Origin: Cavenderia fasciculata
Lineage: Eukaryota > Evosea > Eumycetozoa > Acytosteliales > Cavenderiaceae
DNA length: 64,000 bases
Assembly: GCF_000203815.1 (NCBI RefSeq)
Contig: NW_004457729.1
Span: 2,232,674-2,296,673 of the forward strand
Direction: 5' to 3'
Numbering within the stretch: position 1 is the stretch's first letter; every line of letters begins with the position of its first letter. The translations under genes were made by a program, and so were the position numbers. Shown one piece after another: positions 36,312 to 47,754 of this stretch. The notes under the pieces are model-generated. The model was given only the letters and a program-made list of their open reading frames with translations. It did not search any database and was not told where the DNA came from.

Positions 36312-37680
36312 ATGAAGTATCTTTATCTCACTTTTATCTTGTTGATATTATTGCTTGCAAGAGTCGAATCACAAACAAAGGTATAATATATATTATATAT
36401 CTAAACTAGTTATTACAATCTATAATTAGAGAGAGATACAAACAGACAGATAGATCTGTTACTCGTTTGTGACCACAACAAAAATGCTAATAATAAACTT
36501 TATCCTATCTCTTATCATATCTATTCTATCTGTCCTATCTATCTATCTTTTAGGGGATTAAAGCTATTGAAGATTTGAAAAAGTTAGCAATTCAAAAGGA
36601 TGGAGTTATCAATTTCGATATGGATTTGATACGTAAATATGTATACGCAACCAACAGACCATACAGTATGATCATCTATTTGACATCATCAAACCCCAAG
36701 TTTGGATGTGATGTCTGTATCAAGATCAAGAATGAAATTCAATACTTTGGTTCCTACTCTTTCATGGAATACTTAAAGTCTCCAGATTTCGATCTCAACC
36801 CTGTCTTTTTGGTCATTGCCGAGTCTGATCAAACCATGGAACTCTTCCAAAAGCTTGGTATCCAAACCATCCCACATGTAATCTTCCATCCAAAGGGTTC
36901 CGCTGAAATATCCTCAAAGACCGTCTATGGAAGAGTCGAACAATTTTCACAAAGAGGTTTTAGAGATTTTATTAGAGATAATTCAGGTGCCAATGTATGT
37001 AGTAACCCCTAAATCAAATTTGTATTGGCAAACAAATATTTACCTGTGTGTTTTTTATAATTATATAGTTTGAAATCATTTTAGGATTCTTTGAAAGATA
37101 TGGACATCTTTTTGGAATCATTGCTTGTTTCCTCTTTGCACTTCGTATTCTCCTAACATTGTACCGTAAGCGTCAAAACCCACGTCTCTGGATGTTCCTC
37201 AGTTTGGGTTTGGTTGCCACCGTTCTCTCTGGTGTCTTTTATATCTATATTCATCATCCACCCATGTACGATTACAATCCACAAACCAAACAATTATCTT
37301 ATTTCTCGAGAAATACAAGATCTCAAACTGTTGTTGAAGGTGCCATGATGGGTGTATTAAGTATGTAAAAAAAAAAAAAAAGAAAAGAAAAGAAACAGTA
37401 TATGTATTTATTTACCTTGTTTGATATTATTATTATTATTATTTATTTATTTATAGCAATGATTTTGGCAGGATTGTTTATTTTGATTGCTGATATTCTT
37501 CCAAACAAGTTATCAGATAAATTATCAAAATTCCAATTACAATCACTTTTTATGATTGGTTTTATTAGTCTTATGGCCTGTCTCTATTTATTATCAATGG
37601 CATTCCAAATGAAATACTATAGACCATTTTTCTTTATTCCAGAAGAATTTAAACATCCATCATTAGTATTCAGAGGATAG
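36312..37680 (+). CDS. ost3: Oligosaccharyltransferase OST3/OST6 (TUSC3/MAGT1) subunit
   Basis: Four exons: 36312-36380, 36554-36994, 37069-37360 and 37457-37680, 341 residues. Thioredoxin-fold subunit of the ER oligosaccharyltransferase complex that holds acceptor peptides for N-glycosylation. The signal peptide is in exon 1 (LTFILLILLLARVES). The lumenal domain has FGCDVCIKIKNEI (CxxC) and IQTIPHVIFHPKG with the cis-Pro. Four membrane helices follow (GIIACFLFALRILLTLY, LWMFLSLGLVATVLSGVFY, TMILAGLFILIADIL, MIGFISLMACLYLLS), ending FIPEEFKHPSLVFRG. Length and topology equal the family. Exon phases (0,0,1) and in-frame total support the model. Confidence 0.95.
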
Positions 37681-37989
37681 GATAAATAAATAATGAAATA
37701 ATGAAATAATGAAATAAATAAATAAATAATTTAAAACAATCATTAAATTAAATTTAAATTATTGCCTATTATTTCAAAGTTTGTTAGTGTACTATAGTTT
37801 TTTCCCGCCATGCAATTATTTAACAAAGATTGTAAAAAAAGTGTCTCGGTTTTCGACTGATTTTTAAACTAATTTTTCAATTTTTATCTCTTTTTTCAAA
37901 CCAAAAAACGACACGACTAAAAGTGAACGATCATCATAATTCATAATTCATTCCTCTCCTCTCTCTTTATCTAACCTATCCCTCTACAT
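37681..37989. other. AT-rich spacer
   Basis: Between OST3/6 and the snoRNA host transcript. It contains (AAATAATG)n at the OST3 3' end and pyrimidine-rich sequence approaching 37960-38010 that probably belongs to the host transcript start. No coding signal. Confidence 0.4.
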
Positions 37990-38108
37990 ACTCGTCGTCC
38001 TCTTCTTTTTTTTTTTAAATATTGTAAGTTTAATAATAATAATTTGATAAGGACATGCAGGCATTGGGTAGCATATATATATTTATACAACCAAATAGTA
38101 GTAATCGA

Positions 38109-38200
38109 AATGTTTTAATGATGATATCCTTTCCCCGTCTGATCGACCCTGATTGAGATGGACCTTCAATTTTAACTTGCCATATTTCTGATTAAACATT
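38109..38200 (+). ncRNA. C/D-box snoRNA, copy 1 (intron 1)
   Basis: C box ATGATGA (38118-38124) and D box CTGA (38188-38191). Candidate D' boxes CTGA lie at 38139-38142 and 38149-38152. A perfect 7-bp terminal stem is present, AATGTTT (38109-38115) with AAACATT (38194-38200). The candidate D' guide CTTTCCCCG is complementary to a GGGGAAAG sequence like that in the conserved large-subunit rRNA motif GGGGAAAGAAGACCC, so a 2'-O-methylation guide is inferred. The D guide ACTTGCCATAT is unassigned. Confidence 0.75.
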
Positions 38201-38440
38201 CATACTATTACTACTAGTTGATTATTTATTTATTGCTATCCTATCCTTCTATTCCTAACCTTTTTTAAATCTCATTCATAATACTAATCATTCTTTTTTC
38301 TTTTAAATAGGTATTTTTCTTCTCTCTCTCTCTTCTTTTCTCCTCTGCTCTTTCTGTACTCTTCTCGGTCCCTCCAACATAAAACTATTAATGTAAGTTG
38401 CCTTGCTTGCACCCTCTACACCTTTCAACCCAAAACATTC

Positions 38441-38520
38441 TTTAATGATGATATCCTTTCCCCGTCTGATCGACCCTGATTGAGATGGACCTTCAATTTT
38501 AACTTGCCATATTTCTGATT
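38441..38520 (+). ncRNA. C/D-box snoRNA, copy 2 (intron 2)
   Basis: Base-for-base identical over 80 bp to copy 1 (38114-38193), including C box, internal CTGA boxes and D box at 38515-38518. Its flanks differ and do not form the 7-bp terminal stem seen in copy 1. The D box lies about 84 nt before the 3' splice site, a distance usual for intronic C/D snoRNAs. Confidence 0.7.
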
Positions 38521-38901
38521 CACAACTCTTAGATCTTTATCATTTTCACTATCACCTTTTACAACTTAAATACTAATCAATCTTTCTTTTTCTTTAAAAC
38601 AGATTTATAAACTATTCAAAATACAAATACAAAACAAACAAAATGATAAAAATAAATAACAAAAAAATTGAACTTAAACTTATCTCTTGTCTTTTCTTTG
38701 TGTGATTTTCTGCTAATTGAGAGGCGGATTTTTAAAATTGTTTTTGAAAAAATGAAATGAATGGTTGTTCTATCTTTACAAAGATTAAGACCTACATCAT
38801 AGATACAATACCACATACATATATTATATATCTCTGAATAGTTTATATTCGTGAATAGACAGATAACATACATGCAACAAGAGAAAGCATAGAAAGACAT
38901 A

Positions 38902-41900
38902 ATGATGAAAGAGAGCAAATCATTTAGGAAGGTCGTGAACAAGCGGAGTGCTGCTTCTACTCTTACCTTTCAATCACAAGATGCATTGCTAGATGAAGAC
39001 GACATTGAGGAAGATCCCGACTTGAAGTTTGTTAATGGTCTTGTCAAGCAACAACAACAACAACAGAGTCATCGATCACCAACATCCACTTCAACTCCTT
39101 CTTCAACCTCTACCTTTGCAAGAAAGGTTCATTCACCTCCATCCGCCTCTACATCTACACCCCCTTCATCTTCATTTATAAGTAAGAATGGTGGTGTTGG
39201 TGGTGGTCAATCTATCTTTGGTGGCAATAAATCATCATCATCATCACAATCATCTTCATCTTCGCAACAACAACAACAGAAATCACCTATTTCCTCACAA
39301 ACAAATTATAATAGTAGTGGTTTTGGAGGAGACGAAGAAGGAATGTTTATATGTATACTTGATGGTGCTTGTAGTGATTGGTCTGATGATCACCAAAAAG
39401 AATACATTCATCGATCAAGAGCACGAGGTGCTAGTAAAACCAACAATAGTAGTAGTACTACTAGTAGTAGTAGTGGTAGCAGTAAAACTACTAATAGTAT
39501 CAAGATGGACCTACCAAGATCACAGTCATCGAGAACACAATATGATACGTCTCCTCCTCCTCCTCCATCTCTACAACAAAACAAATACTCGAGTATTCAA
39601 CAAAGTCCTCCAAGAAAACCAATCGAAGAAGAAGATGACTCTGATATTTTGTCAGTAACTCAAATCAAAGATATTGTAAATAGAAAGAAACCAAAGCCAC
39701 AACAACAAGATGAAGAAGAAAAAGTAAAACAAGTACTACATCAAGATGACAATGTTGATAAAGACAAGGATCTAAACCCGATACTATTAAAAAGAAAAAT
39801 ACAACAACAACAACATCAACAACATCAACAACATCAACAACAACAACACCAACATCAATATTAACAACTTCATCAATACCTACAACGACAACCACACCTC
39901 CCCTACCACCTCATACATCAACTATAATAGTTGATACTGATGGTATTGGTAATATAAGAACTAGTAATACCAACAGCAGCAGCTGTAGTAGTAGTGGTAA
40001 TGGAAGATCTGGATCGGATAGTAGTGTCGCTAAAACACCAACCTTTGTCATTGACACTGATGTATTAACAAGATTACCAGAATTTAAAAAGAAGAAAAAA
40101 GGATCATCAACCATTGCCGCAGCACCCAACTCACCAAAGTCATCAACAATAACAACTCCAAAATCATCAACGACAACATCAATAACAACCAAAAAATTAA
40201 CACAAGGAACATTCAAGAATAATTCCTTTGAGGACGATATTGAAGATGACGATCCATTTTCAAATCCACTTCCTTTTAAACCTCCTCAACTATCACCAAC
40301 TTTGCGTCAACCTATTGTTCAAAACAATAGTAATAGTAGTAGTAGTAGTAGTAATCCAAATTCTCCTACAGGCATTTCAACTGGAAAAAGAAAAGAATTT
40401 GAAGATCAACAACAACAACAACAACAACAAAACAATAATACTAACAATAATAATAATAATAATAATAATCATAATTTAACAAAAAATAATAATCTATTAA
40501 ATGATAACAAAAAACTAAAAAATATAACTATAAATAATAATACCAATAATACCAATAATAATAATAATGATACAAAATCTGAAATTTGGATTGATAAATA
40601 TTCACCAAAGACAGAAGAAGAATTGGCTGTACATAAAAAGAAAATTTCAGAGGTTAAAATTTGGTTACAAGATCGATATAATGAAATGTCAAACAATACA
40701 AAATTGGTAAGTGGTAGTGGCGATTGATATGAATGAAAACACTACTCTAATACTAACTTTTTTATTTATTTATTATTATAGACTGAAAAGATGTTAATAT
40801 TAACGGGACAAAGTGGAATTGGTAAATCGACAATGATAAAAGTATTGGTAAATTGTGGTATGGCATTTTCAATTGATGAATGGATCAATCAATCGGTAGA
40901 GTTTACTACTGATCAAGAAAATAAGGGTACATGTCCTTATACCCCTCCACTTGAAATATTCAAGACCTGGTTGGAATCTGCAGGAAGACATGATCTATTT
41001 GGAGGTAATCGTGGTGGAAAAAAGAAAATGATGTTGATTGAGGAATTTCCCAACCTAGCAACCAGAGATCAAGAAAGAGAGTTTAAATCAATGTTTAGAA
41101 AATATATTGAAGTTGGAAAATATCCATTGGTTTTAATTGTCTCTGACTTAAATTCTGGCAATTCACCACTACATCGTTTATTTGATCCAAATTTTTTATC
41201 CAGTTCTTCAATTAAAAAAATATGGTATGAAAAACAAACAAATAGATAGATAGTCAAATATGATGACGATTTTTTTTTTAACAAATGGTTCTATTTAATT
41301 TTAGTATAAATGTTGTTCCACCTGCAACAATGGCAAAATTTTTAATCAATATAGCAAAGACTGAGGGATTTACGGTGGAACAAGAACTAGTTGATTTACT
41401 TGTACAAGAAAGTGCTGGTGACATTAGAGCAGCTATAAACAATTTAGAGTTTCATTGTATTGGACAAACCAGAGTCCTTCCATCGACAAACAAAAAAGAA
41501 CCAAAACCAAAAGGCAGACAAAAAAAACCTGGTCATGTCAATATTTCACAACAACAACGCAATCCAAACCTTTCATTATTTCACTCACTTGGTAAAATTT
41601 TATATAACAAAAGTAAGCAAGAAGAAGAAGAGATAGAGAGAAAAAACATTGAAAGAATAGGGTAATTTTAACACTTTTTATTTTATTTTTATAGGAATAC
41701 CAAAACAAACTGATCCAAATGAATTATGGTATAAACAAGAATATTATAGAGATCCAATGGAAAATGTACCAGAGGATGTATTTGATCAATCACAAATCGA
41801 TGGATCCTACTATACAATGTTTCTACATGAAAACTTTTTATCATTTTACACGGATATTCATGAGGTGAGTGAATCATTGTCATATCTCAGCGTGGCTGAT

Positions 41901-42584
41901 GAAATCACGAGAATATCGGTTCACGAGCCAATCGAAAACACCTACCGAGAGAACCCATACGCCACATCGGTGGTCCTTAGAGGGCTCATGTATCCTCATT
42001 GCACGCCACCACCATCTCGAAACTTTCATCAATTTGTTAAACCTCATTTCCAAGGTGCCCACACACAATCGATTCAGTTGGATTGTGCATGTAAAGAATT
42101 TGTATATACACAGCTCTTGCAAATGCAAAGTAATAATCAATTATCGCTATCAACTGCCAAACATTTGGTAAACCCTCTCCATCCAGACGACCCACACTAC
42201 AGTCTACCTCCATCACTCCTCGGCAACATTCAACTGTTACACGAGACTCTTCCATTTGTTTCGCTCATGAGAAACTATACAAACATCTTTGCAAATGATC
42301 CATCGCCACTATTAGTGTCATTTGTAAGAAATGGAAGAAGTCTTCTTGAAAATATTTCGTTTGGTCCATTACATTATAACAATTTTGGTTTTGCAAAAGA
42401 AAATCAAATTCGTGAAAAGGATGGTGGAGTATTTATTCAACCAATTCAAGATGAAAATGATCAAATCAATCAAATTAATAATAATCAAAATAATGATAAT
42501 AATCAAAATAATAATAATAATAATAGTCAAGGATTAAGATTAGTAATTGGAGGCCAAGAATTAGAGGATGATATCATTGAATAA
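38902..42584 (+). CDS. rad17: RAD17 checkpoint clamp loader (5' part with frame break)
   Basis: AAA+ clamp loader that with RFC2-5 loads the 9-1-1 clamp at damaged DNA. The conserved part starts SEIWIDKYSPKTEEELAVHKKKI (exon ending 40706). It continues in exons 40782-41224 (MLILTGQSGIGKSTMIKVL Walker A; KKKMMLIEEFPN Walker B), 41305-41612 (SINVVPPATMAKFLINIAKTEG, SAGDIRAAINNLEF), and 41695-42584. The N-terminal 400+ residues are Ser/Gln/Asn-rich. The open frame beginning at ATG 38902 ends at 39864, while the RAD17 frame is open from about 39762. The frame changes inside the A-run/CAA repeat at 39762-39861, and no GT-AG intron of the right length fits. I treat both as one gene with an assembly or repeat-length frame break; alternatively RAD17 starts later and 38902-39864 is a separate gene. 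Confidence 0.82.
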
Positions 42585-42722
42585 AATAAATAAATGGATT
42601 CCATTCATTTGTTGATACATTAATTATTAAATAGTTTAATAGTTTTTTTTTTGGTACTATATTTATTTTCATGATGATAAGATTGGTTTAAATTTACAAA
42701 AGATGATAATGTGAGGAATGAA

Positions 42723-43727
42723 TTAATTGTCATTCTTCTTTTTGCTCTTTGAGTTTTTGATTAAAATTCTCAAAACAATTCTAAAGAGATCAATCAAGTC
42801 AATAAACAATGTAAATGTGTGTTGAATATAATCACGATCACCATTTTCAATACGATAAACAATGAATTGTGTATCTATAATAATAATAAATGAGGAATAT
42901 TAAATATTTGTTAGTTTCTAAATATTTAGATGTATGATAATTAATCATCACATGACTTACCATAAATGATAAAAGCTGATAAAACAACTAAAAGAGTGGT
43001 GGTAAGGATACCATCGATTGCTTGACTTCTAATGAAAAGTTGTCCAAGTGAAACAACAAAGAGACCAATGCAAGCTGTTGAAAGTAAACCTCCAAGGTAG
43101 AGGAACATACGCTTGTCTGTCAATAATGAAAAGACACTGAAACTAGCGAAAATAGCCAATGTTGCCAAGATTGCAGTCATCAAAATTCTAAAGTAAAAAA
43201 GGTAGTTTTAGTCAGACTATGATAAGACTAGGAGATCATATATTGTGAATGTTTTTTTATACTTACGAAGGATCAACCTCAATGGCATAATTGACCAATG
43301 GTGCAAGAGAAATACCACTAATAGAGCTGATGGCAAATAAAAGTGTCAATCTAGATTGAGTATCGTGACGTGGGGTAGAGGCAAACTTGTAAGCTGCAGC
43401 TACTGAAGCAATCAATAAAAGGATGACATTTGGTTGGTAGATATACATTGAGAATGCACAACCAACTGCTGCTGCAACTAAACACATTGCTAATGTGTTG
43501 TATACTTTAACTAATACATTCTTTGTTGATTGTGATCTTTATAAGGTAAAAAGAAAATGTTAGAGTATTGTCAAACAAAAGAGATGTTTGTTGTTGTTAT
43601 TGTTTATTGTTTACACTTACATGTTGTTGAATTGTAATAAGACATTGATCTTATCACCAAAGGATGGACTATTGTTATAGCTACTGCTATAATAACTATT
43701 GTTACTATGATGATGACTTTGATACAT
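42723..43727 (-). CDS. BAX inhibitor-1 (TMBIM6) family protein
   Basis: Four exons: 43727-43621, 43536-43267, 43187-42961 and 42874-42723, 251 residues. Seven-helix ER membrane protein of the LFG/BI-1 family, which leaks Ca2+ from the ER and restrains stress-induced death in animals and plants. Motifs: VYNTLAMCLVAAAVGCAFSM, SRLTLLFAISSISGISLAPL, family signature IIYDTQFIVYRIENGDRDYIQH (split by the last intron), and FIDLIDLFRIVLRIL, ending in a lysine-rich tail. The N-terminal 35 residues are His/Ser/Asn-rich. BI-1 rather than the Golgi GAAP branch, by length and C-terminal pattern. Divergent from SH3BGRL. Confidence 0.92.
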
Positions 43728-44345
43728 TTTATTATGTATATATATATAAATATATGTTAAAGTATTTCTATAGAGAAAATATAGGTAAGATGACCAGTTT
43801 TTGAACTTTATCTGTTTATACTAATTTTTTGAGAATAGTTTAAAAAATCGAAATTAATTGATTTAAATTAATTTATTAATAATAATTTGCAGTGGTCAGT
43901 GACGAGGCAACCAAAGAAGTAATTTAATTTATTTATTTTCAAAAAAAAGAAACACCAAGTGTACAGTACATAATGTTTACATAATGTTTACACAACGCTC
44001 TGCCTAACAAAGGATAACACTAAAGTTTTCTTTCTTTTGTCAAGCCCCAACACTAACAAACAAGATTGATTAGAAGCATATAGATAGATAGATACTTTTT
44101 GTTTGTTTACAACGATCGATGCACACTCATTAAAAATAATAATAATGTCAACTGTTGTAAACTGTACTAAAAGGAACACAACCATGAAACCACTTTGAAA
44201 AGAATTATTATTGTAAACCAATTTAATTATTAATTTTTGTTGCCACAAAAAAAAATCTCACCATGGGTGTGAGAAATCATCATAAAAGCATTAACAGGTG
44301 TTTGATATTATTATTTATTTACATTAGTTAAACAACAACAACAAA
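43728..44345. other. Divergent intergenic region
   Basis: 618 bp between BI-1 and the SH3BGRL-like gene. A TATATATATA tract follows the BI-1 start; otherwise AT-rich, no gene. Confidence 0.5.
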
Positions 44346-44802
44346 ATGGTTACTGTTACATTATATACATCATCTGCAACTGGCATGTTGAAGATCAAGA
44401 AGGATCAATCTGCCTTGAAGACTTTATTGGAAGCCAAGGGAATCCAATACACTGGTATGAAACATTATTTAGCTGCAGTGAAGTGATGTTCACTGCGCTT
44501 GTTAAAAGTATTTATATTAATATTCTTTTTTATTATTTACTACTTACTATATACTCATCTAGAATACGATGTTGCTAGTGATCAAGCTCAAAGAGAACAC
44601 ATGAAAAAGACAAGTGGAAAAACAGAGTTACCACAATTGTTTGTTAATGACAAGTTTGTTGGTGTATGTATCTATATGTATAGGATCAATGATAAAAGTA
44701 GACAACCTCATTAACTTTTTGTTTATTCCTCTTTTACAACAGTTGTATGATGATCTCCAAGCCCTTGAAGAAATTGGTCAATTCTCTGATTTGTTCAAAT
44801 AA
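44346..44802 (+). CDS. SH3BGRL-like thioredoxin-fold protein
   Basis: Three exons: 44346-44454, 44563-44663 and 44743-44802, 89 residues. SH3-domain-binding glutamic-acid-rich-like family: a glutaredoxin-like fold without the catalytic cysteine pair. VTLYTSSATGMLKIKKDQSA takes the place of the CPYC site, followed by KTLLEAKGIQYTEYDVASD, ELPQLFVNDKFVG with the cis-Pro, and LYDDLQALEEIGQFSDLFK. The length equals the family. A small cytosolic adaptor; no redox activity expected. Confidence 0.9.
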
Positions 44803-45167
44803 ACTATTAAACTGATCACTCATTACCATCTTTCAAACAAAGTGTAATGACAATGACAACGTTTGTGTATTTTAAAATTTACAATCCAATCAAATCAAAC
44901 CATTCTCAGTCTATCTTTTGTTTCTTTTCTTTTTTGGTTTTATTTTAATAGTTTAGTATAATAATGGTGGTTTATTTTTAAATATATTAATAAATTAATC
45001 GTACAATAATAAATGGTAATGGTAATGGTAATGGTTAGGGAATGGATTGGGTGAAATGTAATAAATAAATTATATGTGTTGTTGTTGTTGTTGTTGTTTG
45101 AATAAATAATATTATATAATTATGACAGAACAAATGTACTATTGTTATTATTATGGTCATGTGTCTA
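44803..45167. other. Convergent intergenic region
   Basis: 3' flanks of SH3BGRL and the BAR-RhoGAP gene, with (GGTAAT)n and (GTT)n simple repeats. Nothing else seen. Confidence 0.5.
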
Positions 45168-47025
45168 CTATTCCTCATCAGTCAAAGCAATAGCATCACT
45201 ATCATCAAAACTGTCACCCAGAGTAGAACCAGATGAAGAAAGATTTCTATTTCTCATTGGAACACCATTATATATCGCTGGAGGACTGCTGCCTGGTGCT
45301 GGATGATTATTGTTGAAACTTGGTGACTTGTACTGTGATATTTTTTGTGGTGCAGTCGTAGTAGTAGTAGAAGTAGTAGATGAAGACAAGGTAGATGGTT
45401 GAGTAGCATTGACTTGTGGTTGTTGAGGAGGAGTAGGATGGACAAGGGAAATATTTTCCAAGGATGGAGCACCACCAAAGATTCTTTCAAAGTTTTGGAT
45501 GATGGTGGTGATAACAGTATTGCCAAGGGCAATATCTTCGACGATAATATCGACTTGTGAAACGAGGATGTTTGGACCGACGCAAGTGGCCAAATTGGCA
45601 GGTCCCATCTTGCACTTGGGTGTCTGCGAGATTTGAGAGCACAGATGCATGAGATGGTGCAAGAGGTTATAGTTGTGCTTGGGGAGAGAGTGGATGATTT
45701 TCGAGAGTTTTTCAATACGTTCGTTGGGATCTTCGACGTTGCAAGTATCGATAAACTCATTGTAACGAGAGTAGGTGAGAAGTGGCTCGGGCTGCAATTC
45801 TCTGAGGAACAGCTTGACAAGGTTACACACGACATGGACATCGTTGCAATCTTGCAAGTTGTACTCTTTGCCCTCGTCGATCGTCTGCTTCATCTCGAGT
45901 ACCAGTCGCTTGGTACCCGACAATCTAAACAGACCTTCTTCGGTGAGTCTGCTACGGATGACGGCAAATGCACGCGCCACAAAGATGGGGATCGAAGATT
46001 GGTCGCGGTTGGTGAGTACCGACAAGTCCTCGCCAAAGACCTTGTTCTTGAGCAGGTCGTCTGGCTTGGGTGTGAGCAACATGCTCATTCTGACCTTGCT
46101 CTTTTCGAGCTCGGCCTTTCTCTTTTCGACATAGAGACGGTATTCATAGATATCGGGGATCTTTTGGGCCAACCAACGGTACCCCTTTTGGAAAAAGGTA
46201 TAGTACGAGTCCAAATAGTCGCACAACTTCTCGACAGCTTCAAACTCTGCAATCATGTTGACATCACGCAAGTGTTGGGCAGTCTCATTGCCGACTTGGC
46301 CAAACTCTGCTCCAAGCTTTTGAGTGTCATCCTCTTGTTCCTGAATCTTGTTTGGCTTGACATTTTTTAACTTTTTAATATTGGCCAATTCTGACAATGA
46401 TGCATCATATGCAATTCTTGACTTATCATATTCTTTCTTTTGAATCTAAAAAAAAAAAAAAAAAAGAAAAAGAAATTAAATAAGTAAATTAGCGACTAAC
46501 TCTTGGAGTTTATATATAAATATATCTTTTCATTCTTTATTGTACATACTTGAGCTTGTTTTAATTCAGTTTTAACAAGTGATTTAAGTGGATCACTAAC
46601 ATCATTGATTAATGAAGAGTTTAATTTTGCTTTGAGGTCTTCAAAACCAGCTTGGAATTCACCAATCTTTGAAAGAATACCAGACAAGACAACTAGATCT
46701 GGATAGTTGTCACGAACGTGAACACTGTAATCAATGAAATTATCAGCCAACTCTGTTCCATCTTGAATGCTTACACCAGTTGAAACTGTTTCCTTTTCAA
46801 TTGATTTGGTCAATTTACGGACATATGTTCTTGTTTCTGCAACTTGCTATAAAACAAACAAAAAGATAAATTGATTAACGACTAAATCATATATAGAGAA
46901 TCTTTATAATAAATTACCTTTTCCAACTCTTTCATTTCTTCAGGTTCAAGAGTATTCTCTCTACTACTTGTCTTTTCCATTACATTTTGCTTGGCAATAG
47001 CAATTTTAGATTTAATTCTCTTCAT
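45168..47025 (-). CDS. BAR-RhoGAP protein
   Basis: Three exons: 47025-46918, 46846-46550 and 46445-45168, 560 residues. An N-terminal BAR-type coiled coil (~1-250; KELEKQVAETRTYVRKLTKS, GILSKIGEFQAGFEDLKAKL, AEFEAVEKLCDYLDSYYTFFQ) is followed by a RhoGAP domain (~280-460). FGEDLSVLTNRDQSSIPIFV leads into EEGLFRLSGTKRLV with the arginine finger, VCNLVKLFLRELQPEPLLTY and GPANLATCVGPNIL. It should bind curved membrane and switch off Rho/Rac GTPases. The C-terminal ~100 residues are Ser/Thr/Pro-rich, ending acidic (SDAIALTDEE). The middle of the gene is relatively G+C-rich, giving a 245-codon antisense open frame that I discard. Confidence 0.92.
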
Positions 47026-47754
47026 TTTTACTATTTCTCCTCTCTATTGTTGCTTAAACTATAACTATAACTTGTTGTTGTTGGGTATATATATGTGTGT
47101 GTGTGTGTGTGTGTTAGTGATTTGTAATGAATTGAACACTCCGCGCCCTCACGTGATGTTGTTCGATTTAAGTTTGTTAGGGTTATATATCGAAGATTGA
47201 GATTATCTAAATAAAAGTACAATTTAATAAATAAATAAATAAATAGAAGTAGAAAAGTATAAAAGACGTTACAATAAGCAAATGAGGGCAGGCAATCCGC
47301 AAAACAACAATCAATGGAGGGATGACATTTTTTTAAAAGAATTTGTTTTTTTTTTTCAAACAATTTTTTTGATCAACGTGCTCTCTTAATTGGTATCGGC
47401 TTGATCCATTCCAATGAGTTGTCTCGTGACAAAAAGGGAACCACATAAATGAATCTTGTGGTGATTGTTGATTGTTGTTGATTGTTGATTGTTGATCATC
47501 ACTACCACCAAATCATCGTTTGAGAATCTTTGACATTCTACACCCCTGTTTGTTGTTTGTTTGTTTGGTTTCTTCCAACACACACTTTGTCATTCAATGA
47601 ATTTATTGTGGATTAAGATAAGATGGCTGCAGCTGATCATCCATCTTTCAATTATTGTCGTTGTCGTCATTCATTGTGTTTGCTCTTTCTCTCTCTCTTT
47701 CTCTCTTGCTTGTTTTCTATTCTATTCCATTCTATTATTATCGTGGGGTTTTAG
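47026..47754. other. Intergenic region
   Basis: Between the BAR-RhoGAP start and CNOT11 stop. Contains a (GT)n run at 47094-47114, TTGTTGATTG repeats near 47470 and a (CT)n tract; no gene. A CACGTG-like CTCACGTGA lies at 47150-47158. Confidence 0.5.

Larger units (their letters stand above)
37960..38640 (+). ncRNA. Spliced non-coding snoRNA host transcript (three exons, two introns)
   Basis: Two good introns are visible: 38024-38310 (GTAAGT…AAATAG) and 38393-38602 (GTAAGT…AAACAG). Both contain the same branch-point-like AATACTAATCA stretch followed by a pyrimidine tract. Each intron carries an identical 80-bp C/D-box snoRNA. The 82-nt middle exon (38311-38392) is pyrimidine-rich and lacks any protein likeness, as does the 5' exon, also a CT-rich tract. 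Exons therefore look non-coding, like vertebrate SNHG genes. The 5' and 3' ends are approximate; the 3' exon could continue toward RAD17 (38902) and even be its 5' leader. Confidence 0.6.

Noticed and set aside
45633-46370. 245-codon plus-strand open frame
   Set aside because: It is exactly antisense to the well-conserved BAR-RhoGAP gene and arises from the codon bias of that gene.
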